From positions 1 through 64,000 of the forward strand of contig NZ_JACOPN010000002.1 in assembly GCF_014287875.1 (NCBI RefSeq): DNA of 64,000 bases, in the 5' to 3' direction. The DNA is from Flintibacter faecis. GTDB lineage: Bacteria > Bacillota > Clostridia > Oscillospirales > Oscillospiraceae. The translations under genes and the position numbers were made by a program. The notes below the pieces were generated by a model that was given only the letters and a program-made list of their open reading frames with translations, was not told the DNA's origin and ran no database searches. Shown piece after piece: positions 1 through 6,277 of this stretch (positions are counted from its first letter, which is position 1; the number at the start of each line of letters is the position of its first letter).

Positions 1-1
1 T

Positions 2-175
2 TTCCTCAGCGAAGCCTTTCGCGGCAAGTATATAGCGGTCCGTGAATCCCATCTTCCGGGCCAGATCACCCTGCTTTTCCGGCAATTCCGAATCGGGCGT
101 ATTGACCTGGAAAAGCGGGCCTATACCATGAAGCGTATCTATCGTTTGGTAGATGACCCAAGAGAAAATGTGTAA
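2..175 (+). CDS. C-terminal fragment of a possible transposase
   Basis: An open frame enters from the left edge and ends at TAA 173-175, giving 57 residues rich in Arg and aromatics that end in RLVDDPRENV. The start lies outside the window. I do not recognise the family with certainty. Directly after the stop, the motif TGTAAACCATGT occurs twice (171-182 and 195-206, 24 bp apart), like transposase-binding repeats at the end of an insertion sequence, so a DDE/integrase-type transposase tail is the best guess. A dispersed repeat starts about 45 bp downstream. It could equally be the end of an ordinary chromosomal gene. Confidence 0.4.
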   Translation, partial: FLSEAFRGKYIAVRESHLPGQITLLFRQFRIGRIDLEKRAYTMKRIYRLVDDPRENV

Positions 176-221
176 ACCATGTGCTTGCACAATCTGTAAA
201 CCATGTTGCTCTTGACATGAT

Positions 222-392
222 AGCCGCCCCTACAAGAGACCAGGGGAGCCGGTGTAGGGGCGGATATTATCCGCCCGGAAAACTGTCCTAAAAACGGAAT
301 CCCTCAGTCAGCTTCGCTGACAGCTAGCCCTATCCTTTTTGTCCCTTCGGGACATTTCCCCTTGACAAGGGGAATCGGCCCCAAGGGGAAGG
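222..392. repeat. Dispersed intergenic palindromic repeat, copy 1
   Basis: This non-coding stretch is made of several short palindromes: a GGGCGGAT..ATCCGCCC hairpin, the module GGAATCCCTCAGTCAGC with TTCGCTGACAGC, and a CCCCTTGACAAGGGG palindrome. The same modules recur at 5360-5866, 17560-17786, 40200-40488 and 55595-55826. With the terminator and promoter that follow, it accounts for most of the 447-bp gap between the first fragment and the symporter gene. Confidence 0.8.
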
Positions 393-399
393 CATACTT

Positions 400-429
400 G
401 GCCGCCCGTTTGGGCGGCCTTTTCTTTTA
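400..429 (+). terminator. Intrinsic terminator
   Basis: A perfect GGCCGCCC/GGGCGGCC stem (400-419) is followed by TTTTCTTTT. It insulates the downstream symporter promoter from upstream transcription. Confidence 0.8.
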
Positions 430-477
430 GGACTTTTCACAAAAATACAGAGTTTCTTTCAAATTTTCCAGAAACGC

Positions 478-506
478 TGTTCAAATGACAGAAGTTATGC
501 TATACT
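478..506 (+). promoter_or_regulatory. Probable extended -10 promoter of the symporter gene
   Basis: TATACT at 501-506 is preceded by TGC (498-500), an extended -10. The -35 region 17 bp upstream (TGTTCA) is weak. The transcript would start near 513 and carry a leader of about 110 nt. Confidence 0.55.
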
Positions 507-518
507 ATGTCTGTCACA

Positions 519-581
519 TGTCCGGGAGGACATTTTTTAAGAGGAAGGCCCCACGCCTGCCTCTTTTTTTCCGCCCGGACA
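519..581 (+). promoter_or_regulatory. Structured leader with terminator-like hairpins upstream of the symporter
   Basis: Three mutually related pairings are visible. A small hairpin TGTCC-GGGA-GGACA (519-532) is followed by six T. A larger hairpin AGAGGAAGGC-CCCAC-GCCTGCCTCT (540-564, one mismatch) is followed by a T run (565-570). The long-range pairing TGTCCGGG (519-526) with CCCGGACA (574-581) would compete with the first hairpin. A terminator-like hairpin between promoter and start codon suggests attenuation or a riboswitch-like control; I recognise no known ligand class. Confidence 0.5.
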
Positions 582-622
582 CACTTTAGGAGAGAAGAAG
601 AGAGAAAGCGAGGAAAATTATC

Positions 623-2083
623 ATGTTTGATGCGTTGTACGCAGGCTTTGCCGGGCTCATCGCCAACATCAGCAACTTTATGTACAGCTATCTGCTGATC
701 ATCCTGCTGCTGGCCGCCGGAATTTACTTCACCTGCCGCAGCAAGTTCGTCCAGCTGCGGCTGCTGGGGGAGTCGATCCGGGTGGTCAGCGAGAAGTCGG
801 ACGACGAGCACGCCGTCTCCGCCTTTGAGGCGCTGATGGTCTCCACCGCCAGCCGGGTGGGCACGGGCAACATCGTGGGCGTGGCCAACGCCATCGCCAT
901 CGGCGGCTATGGCTCCGTGTTCTGGATGTGGCTCATCGCCCTGGTGGGCGGGGCCACCGCCTTTGTGGAGAGCACCCTGGCCCAGATCTATAAAAAGCGG
1001 GACGAGCAGGGCGGCAGCTATGGCGGCCCCTCCTATTATATCCAAGCCGCTTTAAAAAGCCGTTTTCTGGGCGTGGTCTTTGCCGTGGCCCTGGTCGCCA
1101 CCTATGCCGGCGGCTTTAACATGCTGGCCTCCTTCAACCTCATCGACAGCATGTCCAACTACAGCTTTTATGCCCACACCGTCACCCTGATGGGCCGCCA
1201 GTTCGCTCTGGTCCCCGTCCTCGGCGGGGCTCTGCTGGCCATTCTGGTGGGTATCTGCATCATGGGCAGCGGCAAGCGCATCGTCAAGGTCACCGGCGTG
1301 CTGGTGCCCGTGATGGGCGTGCTGTACATCATCATGGCCGTGATCGTCATGGTGCTGAACATCGGTATGCTGCCCCAGGTGCTCCAGCGCATCTTCTCCG
1401 CCGCCTTCGACGTGAAGGCCATCTTCGGCGGTGCTGCGGGCTTTGGCTCCTCCGCCGTGATGCAGGGCATCAAGCGGGGCCTCTACTCCAACGAGGCCGG
1501 CGTGGGCTCCGCCCCCAACGCCGCCGCCGCCGCCAACGTGTCCCACCCCGTCAAGCAGGGCCTGGTGCAGATGCTGTCCGTGTTCATCGACACCATTCTG
1601 GTCTGCACCGCCACTGCGATGATGTGCCTGTGCACCGGTATCATCCCCTCTGAGGAGCTGAAGGGCGCGCCCTTTGTCCAGTCCAGCCTGTCCACCACCT
1701 TCGGCCCCGTGGGCCCCTATTTCATCACCTTCGCCCTGCTGCTGTTCGCCTTTACCACCCTGCTGGGCAACCTGTTCTACTGCGAGGGCTGCCTGAACTA
1801 CATCGCCGGGCACACCCTGGAGAAGGGTCCCATGAACCTGTTCCGGGTGATCGCCTGCCTGGTGGTCTTTCTGGGCGCTCAGATGAAGTTCGGCCTGGTG
1901 TGGGACCTGGCCGACGTGCTCATGGGCGTAATGGCTCTCATCAACCTGCCCGTCATCCTGATCCTGGGCGGCACCGCCATGCGTGCCCTGAACGACTATC
2001 TGGCCCAGAAGAAGGCCGGCAAGGACCCGGCCTTCAAAGCCGCCTCCATCGGCCTGAAAGAAAAAACCGACTTTTGGAACTAA
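623..2083 (+). CDS. Sodium:alanine (AGCS family) symporter
   Basis: This is a 486-residue polytopic membrane protein of the alanine/glycine:cation symporter family (SLC/APC fold), which imports small neutral amino acids with Na+. Family marks are visible: SRVGTGNIVGVANAIAIGG near residues 73-91, GGPSYYIQ near 134-141, and SNEAGVGSAPNAAAAA near 290-305, together with about ten hydrophobic segments. The length is normal for the family. The start ATG follows GCGAGG. It is transcribed alone, between a terminator at 400-429 and one at 2112-2151, from a promoter near 501 through a structured leader that may regulate it. The family call is firm; the exact substrate (Ala, Gly or Ser) cannot be read from the sequence. 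Confidence 0.93.
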   Translation: MFDALYAGFAGLIANISNFMYSYLLIILLLAAGIYFTCRSKFVQLRLLGESIRVVSEKSDDEHAVSAFEALMVSTASRVGTGNIVGVANAIAIGGYGSVFWMWLIALVGGATAFVESTLAQIYKKRDEQGGSYGGPSYYIQAALKSRFLGVVFAVALVATYAGGFNMLASFNLIDSMSNYSFYAHTVTLMGRQFALVPVLGGALLAILVGICIMGSGKRIVKVTGVLVPVMGVLYIIMAVIVMVLNIGMLPQVLQRIFSAAFDVKAIFGGAAGFGSSAVMQGIKRGLYSNEAGVGSAPNAAAAANVSHPVKQGLVQMLSVFIDTILVCTATAMMCLCTGIIPSEELKGAPFVQSSLSTTFGPVGPYFITFALLLFAFTTLLGNLFYCEGCLNYIAGHTLEKGPMNLFRVIACLVVFLGAQMKFGLVWDLADVLMGVMALINLPVILILGGTAMRALNDYLAQKKAGKDPAFKAASIGLKEKTDFWN

Positions 2084-2111
2084 CTGCTCCCCCTATTTTT
2101 GCGCATTTTCT

Positions 2112-2151
2112 GCCCGCAGACCGGTGTTTTCCGGCCTGCGGGCGTTTTTTT
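2112..2151 (+). terminator. Terminator of the symporter gene
   Basis: GCCCGCAGACCGG pairs with CCGGCCTGCGGGC around a TGTTTT loop, followed by seven T. Confidence 0.85.
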
Positions 2152-2321
2152 GCCACTTTGCACAAAAACCCGATTCTTTTTAGGGCGTATCTACAAAATT
2201 CTGGGTTTTTATCGATTTCTGGGAATTTTATGGGTAAAACAACAAGATGCAACCAGTTTTGCAACCCCCACGCGCTATACTTTTCTCAGAAAGCGGGGGA
2301 CAATATTTCCCGGTCCCCGGA

Positions 2322-2406
2322 AATAACTGAAACGGCAAACCGGAGGAAACGCCGGGGCGCAAAGCCATGGGGGCTAAAGCGGCACCGCCGCCATGCCAGC
2401 CCGGCC
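2322..2406 (+). ncRNA. Cyclic-di-GMP class I (GEMM-I) riboswitch
   Basis: The conserved GEMM-I blocks occur in order. CGGCAAACC (2333-2341) is followed by a hairpin capped by a GAAA tetraloop (CCGG..GAAA..CCGG), then GGCGCAAAGCC, GGGGCTAAAGC, and the right arm ATGCCAGCC (from about 2393). The aptamer starts about 40 nt after a TATACT -10 box (2276-2281) and ends about 47 nt before the start of the surface protein gene. I see no intrinsic terminator between aptamer and start codon, so translational control or a weak expression platform is likely. In Clostridia this riboswitch commonly controls surface and adhesion genes, which fits the downstream gene. Confidence 0.85.
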
Positions 2407-2452
2407 ACCACATATTTCGATTTTCCTGAAAATAAGAAAGGAGAAACGAAAG

Positions 2453-5296
2453 ATGGAACGTAAACTGAGAAAGCTATTAGCCCTGGTCACAGCCTTCAGC
2501 CTGTCTATGAGCCTGCTGGGCGTGACCGCATTCGCTGACGAGGACAATAGTCCCCCTTCTGCGGACACTGACACCTCTGCGGCGGAGCATTCGCATAACC
2601 CCGTCGCCTGCTCCACTTGCAATGGAACTCACAAGATCACCGAGACCCAGGACTGCCCCGACTGTGAAGGCCCGGCGGAGGTGGATATGGTCGAATGCCC
2701 CAAGTGTGAAGGCGAGGGGCAGGTCCTTAACATGGACTGGAATCGTCCTTGCCCTCACTGTAATGGCAAGGGCTGTGACGACCCCTTCTGCTATTTTGGG
2801 TATGAACTTTTTCCTATAGACTGTCCTAATTGCTCCGGCTCCGGTCAGATTCCCGACCCTGATGCCGTGGTCTGTTCTACTTGTAAGGGCTCCGGCGAAA
2901 TTGAGGTCCCCGTGGACTGCCCCGACTGCGACGAAAACGGCAAGGTGGACTGCACCGGCAGCTTTGACTCCGGCGTGCTCACTGCCGTGAACAGCGACAG
3001 CGGCGAGGGCACCATGACCTACACCTGCGCCGCCTGCGGGGCCAGCTATACCGAGTCCCTGTCCGCCGAGGAGACCCTCCAGCTGGTGTGCTCCAACATA
3101 AAGGTGACCTTCACCGCCCCCGCTTTTGTTCAGGCCGGCAAATCGCTGACCTACACTGTTAAGGTCACCAACAACAACAATGTCGCTGCAAAGGGCCTGG
3201 CTATCTTCCTGAAATTCAGCAAAAACGTGACTGATGTTTCTGTTAAAAACGTGGTGTCGCCTGATTTTGACGCGGATACCCACACCCTAAAGATGAACCT
3301 GGACCTATTTGGTCCTGCCCAGACCAGTAAGGGCCCCAACAGCAAAACCATCACCGTCACTGCCAAAACTGTCTCTGGCGAGGGCGAGGATCAGACCGTC
3401 ACCGTTGAACCCGGCGACGAGGTGACCGTCGACTGGACCGTCGACTATCAGACCCAGACCGTGGACAGCGGCTCCGCCGTCACCACCATCTCCAAGTACC
3501 CTGTCGTTAAAAAAGTGACTTTGGCCGGTCTGAACCTGGGCTACCGCTACTATGCCAACGCCAAGGGACCTGATGCAACGAACATGGAGACGCCCCTCAA
3601 CAGCTTCGTCTGTACCTTCGATTCTCTGGAAACTCAGGCGCTCTCTTTCGACGATGCGCTGGGCGCTGACAATGGATTTCCCATCGACTTCCCCTTCTCC
3701 AAGAGCGGCTCTGTGCAGAACTGCAAGACCGACCGCACCTGGGTCTGCGTGGGCTTTGTGCCCTACTCCAGCTATGGCTACACCGACATGGGCATTTTGA
3801 AGAACTATATGTTCAGCAAGACCGGCGAGGACGGCTTTAAAACCGGCTCTCTGGACGATGCCAAAAACTTTGTGACGCAAAACGGCGGTGTGTGCTATGG
3901 TGAGGTCGCTTCCGACGAACAGATCGAAGGATTTGTGAAAGCCACCGGCAAGTCCGACTCCTTTGTTCTGATGACCGTGTGGTACCTGCCCGGAACCGCC
4001 GGTTTCGAGCTGCGGGACGGCTATGACCTCACCATTCCCGCCGTTCCCTCCGCCGCCTATCAGCCCACCAGCCAAGGCGTGGAGATCAAGCCCGACCTAG
4101 ACAGCGTCCACGCGGTGGACGGCAAGCCCCACACCTTTGAGGGCGAGCTGACCGTCACCATCGGCAGCAGTGCCCCCAACACCATCCACATCAACCTGAG
4201 CGATGCCCTGACCGCGCTGATGGGACGGGCCTCCCACCTGGACAACAACGCCATCCAGCCCGGCGACGTGATGAACTATCACGTGAAGCTGGTGAACAAC
4301 AGCGGCAAGGATTTTCAGTATGTGGCCGACTCCGCTTTTGCTGCCACGATAGACCGCTATGTGGACGGCCAGCAGTCCCTGGGCACCGGCTTTGACGGCT
4401 ATCAGATTGCCGCCTCCCTCCCCGACGGCAGCACCGAGTTCTGCGCCATCCCCCGCCGTGTTGCGAATGATGCGCTGAAGTTCCTGGGCGTTGACAAGGA
4501 CCTCAGCGACGAGGCCATCGGTGCTCTGCTCCTTGCCAAGGGCTACGGCGAGGGCGAAGAGCTGACCCCCGCCCAGATCACCCAGAAGTACCTGGCCCCC
4601 TTCTATCTGGACTTTTTGAACAGCCAGCGGGCCGAGGATGCCCAGTTGGCCCACAGCTTCCTGGACCTGACCGGCGCCGAGTTTGCCCGCCTGACCAACT
4701 ATGACAATCAGAACGGCTATCAGCCCGGCGTGCCGGAGACCTGCGAGACCGTGGCCCAGGCCTTCTACTACTTCTACTATGGCGTGAACTTCACCGTCAA
4801 CGGCACCAGCATCTATGACCAGATGAAGGACCACGCCGCTATGAACAAGCTGGTCTCCGATGCCCTGTCCGGTGACGGGACCTATACCCTCACCAGCCAG
4901 ATCGCCGGTGCGACCACCAACAACGCCTTCCAGGACACCGCTTTCCGCTTTGGCATGCAGTTCAGCATGGCGTACACCCCCACCTCCGCCCCCGACGGGC
5001 CTGGGGGCGGCGGCGGTGGTGGCCGGGATGACGATCCCACGCCCCCCGCTCCCCCCGTGGATATCCCCGAGGAGCCCACTCCTCTGGCCCCCCTCCCCGG
5101 CAAGGATGTGACCCCTGAGCAGCCCGCCCCCGATGCGGACGCTCCCCTCACCGACCTGTCCGATGAGGAGGTCCCCAAGGCCGACGTGCCCAAGACGGGA
5201 GATGCCTCCCTGCTGTGGCTGGCTCTGTCCGGTCTGTCCGGCTCCGGCCTGGCCGCCCTGGCTCTGCAGGACCGCAGAAAGAAACACGACAACTGA
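2453..5296 (+). CDS. Secreted, sortase-type surface protein with DnaJ-like cysteine clusters
   Basis: The product has 947 residues. ATG 2453 is preferred over an in-frame upstream ATG because AAGGAG sits 8 bp before it. A Sec signal peptide (residues 1-28, ending TAFA) precedes seven or eight CXXCXGXG-like motifs (about residues 38-190: CSTCNG, CPDCEG, CPKCEGEG, CPHCNGKG, CPNCSGSG, CSTCKGSG, CPDCDENG), as in the zinc-binding region of DnaJ. Next come beta-rich domains resembling DUF11-type repeats (about 210-340) and a long region I do not recognise. A Gly7 linker and a Pro/Asp-rich stalk lead to VPKTGD, a hydrophobic helix and RRKKHDN, a classic sortase sorting signal. It is thus probably wall-anchored. 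A c-di-GMP riboswitch lies just upstream. Its function (adhesin or matrix protein) is inferred from context. Confidence 0.85.
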   Translation: MERKLRKLLALVTAFSLSMSLLGVTAFADEDNSPPSADTDTSAAEHSHNPVACSTCNGTHKITETQDCPDCEGPAEVDMVECPKCEGEGQVLNMDWNRPCPHCNGKGCDDPFCYFGYELFPIDCPNCSGSGQIPDPDAVVCSTCKGSGEIEVPVDCPDCDENGKVDCTGSFDSGVLTAVNSDSGEGTMTYTCAACGASYTESLSAEETLQLVCSNIKVTFTAPAFVQAGKSLTYTVKVTNNNNVAAKGLAIFLKFSKNVTDVSVKNVVSPDFDADTHTLKMNLDLFGPAQTSKGPNSKTITVTAKTVSGEGEDQTVTVEPGDEVTVDWTVDYQTQTVDSGSAVTTISKYPVVKKVTLAGLNLGYRYYANAKGPDATNMETPLNSFVCTFDSLETQALSFDDALGADNGFPIDFPFSKSGSVQNCKTDRTWVCVGFVPYSSYGYTDMGILKNYMFSKTGEDGFKTGSLDDAKNFVTQNGGVCYGEVASDEQIEGFVKATGKSDSFVLMTVWYLPGTAGFELRDGYDLTIPAVPSAAYQPTSQGVEIKPDLDSVHAVDGKPHTFEGELTVTIGSSAPNTIHINLSDALTALMGRASHLDNNAIQPGDVMNYHVKLVNNSGKDFQYVADSAFAATIDRYVDGQQSLGTGFDGYQIAASLPDGSTEFCAIPRRVANDALKFLGVDKDLSDEAIGALLLAKGYGEGEELTPAQITQKYLAPFYLDFLNSQRAEDAQLAHSFLDLTGAEFARLTNYDNQNGYQPGVPETCETVAQAFYYFYYGVNFTVNGTSIYDQMKDHAAMNKLVSDALSGDGTYTLTSQIAGATTNNAFQDTAFRFGMQFSMAYTPTSAPDGPGGGGGGGRDDDPTPPAPPVDIPEEPTPLAPLPGKDVTPEQPAPDADAPLTDLSDEEVPKADVPKTGDASLLWLALSGLSGSGLAALALQDRRKKHDN

Positions 5297-5309
5297 TCCC
5301 CGCACCCAA

Positions 5310-5338
5310 GCCGCTCCCCCACCGGGGAGCGGCTTTCA
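5310..5338 (+). terminator. Terminator of the surface protein gene
   Basis: A GCCGCTCCCC/GGGGAGCGGC stem is followed by a short T run (TTTC). A nearly identical hairpin recurs at 5884-5916, on the other side of the repeat block. Confidence 0.7.
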
Positions 5339-5359
5339 TCGTGTCAATCAACCCGTTTC

Positions 5360-5866
5360 TGTCATTCCGAGGAGCGCAGCACCCGCAAGGGGTACGCCGC
5401 ATCCGTGACTGATAGGGCGGGCGGATGGGGACATCCGCCCCTACGGAATGTGACGAACCTTGTCCGTAGGGGCCGCTGTCCTCAGCGGCCCGCCGGGGCG
5501 TATGCGCCCTTGGCTCCCCCTGTGGGGGAGCTGGCACGGCAAAGCCGTGACTGAGAGGGCGGGCGGATGGAGACATCCGCCCCTACGGAATGTGACGAAT
5601 CTCGTCCGTAGGGGCCGCTGTCCTCAGCGGCCCGCCGTCGGCGCAGCACCCGCAAGGGGCACGCCGCATCCCCCGTCCCTTGGCCCCCTTGTCAAAGGGG
5701 GCTGGCATCGCAAAGCGATGACTGAGGGATTCCGTTTTTAGGACAGCTTTCTGGTGGTCGGAATCCTTCCGTCACGGCTTCGCCGTGCCACCTCCCTTTG
5801 ACAAGGGAGGCTGTTGGACGGGGTTACGGATTGCCACGTCGGGCTTTGCCCTCCTCGCAATGACAG
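5360..5866. repeat. Composite dispersed repeat block, copy 2 (about 507 bp)
   Basis: The block starts with TGTCATTCCGAGGAGCGCAGC and ends with GGCTTTGCCCTCCTCGCAATGACA, which form terminal inverted repeats. Inside are two copies of the module GGGCGGGCGGATG..ACATCCGCCCCTAC, two copies of CCGTAGGGGCCGCTGTCC with TCAGCGGCCCGCCG, and the CTTGTCAAAGGGGGCTGGC and CACCTCCCTTTGACAAGGGAGG palindromes. It has no credible coding frame and explains most of the 5297-6012 gap. Confidence 0.85.
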
Positions 5867-5883
5867 GCTTTTTTGACAGTCTC

Positions 5884-5916
5884 CAAGCCGCTCCCCCGCC
5901 GGGGAGCGGCTTTTTC
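5884..5916 (+). terminator. Terminator-like hairpin, second copy
   Basis: A GCCGCTCCCCC/GGGGAGCGGC stem is followed by TTTTT. It differs from the hairpin at 5310-5338 by one loop base and a longer T run. Confidence 0.65.
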
Positions 5917-5930
5917 ATGCCGATGCAGCA

Positions 5931-5967
5931 TAAGAAATTCCCACCCCGCTGCACAGCAGGGTGGGAA
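5931..5967 (-). terminator. Minus-strand terminator-like hairpin
   Basis: Read on the minus strand, TTCCCACCCTGCTG pairs with CAGCGGGGTGGGAA and is followed by TTTCTTA. It lies about 45 bp beyond the stop codon of the remnant at 6013 and may be its old terminator. Confidence 0.55.
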
Positions 5968-6012
5968 CACACAGCAGAATATTCTGTTTTTGTCTGTCTG
6001 CTTAAAACTCAC

Positions 6013-6195
6013 TCAGCGCTGAGAAAACTTGTCCCAAAAGGTCAGCAGCCCCGCCTTGAAGCACAGCAGCATGGACACCGCCGCACCAAAGGAGGCCCCC
6101 AGGGGGTCCAGCAGAATGGCGGCGGTACAGATCACGGCATCGTTCAGATACAGGTGCCCGCCGGGCACGGGGACACCTGTTACCCGCCATCGGCC
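6013..6195 (-). pseudogene. Remnant of an ECF-transporter S component-like membrane protein
   Basis: On the minus strand, a frame ending at 6013 encodes GVPVPGGHLYLNDAV and then ICTAAILLDPLGASFGAAVSML. This resembles the PGGYxHLGDAxVxLAALLxGP segment of vitamin-uptake S components (ECF transporters). Only about 45-55 residues are family-like. No start codon with a ribosome site lies upstream, and the rest of the expected 170-200 residue, six-helix protein is missing. It lies between the TRAP operon terminator (6200-6239) and a hairpin at 5931-5967. I infer a truncated, dead gene; a short real membrane peptide cannot be excluded. Confidence 0.42.
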
Positions 6196-6199
6196 GCAG

Positions 6200-6239
6200 A
6201 CAAAAGCAGTGCGCAGCTCCCGTGGGAGCCGCGCACTGT
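6200..6239 (-). terminator. Terminator of the TAXI-TRAP operon
   Basis: On the minus strand, CAGTGCGCGGCTCCC pairs with GGGAGCTGCGCACTG and is followed by CTTTTGT. Confidence 0.75.
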
Positions 6240-6277
6240 CTGGCGATATGCGGAATGTTTTTCCTGCCGGTTCAGAT

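Noticed and set aside
507..698. 63-codon frame over the symporter leader
   Set aside because: It has no ribosome site, overlaps the symporter start in another frame, and runs through the leader hairpins.
5460..5741. 93-codon frame in the repeat block
   Set aside because: It is made of palindromic repeat modules, and its codon content follows the repeats; it has no ribosome site.
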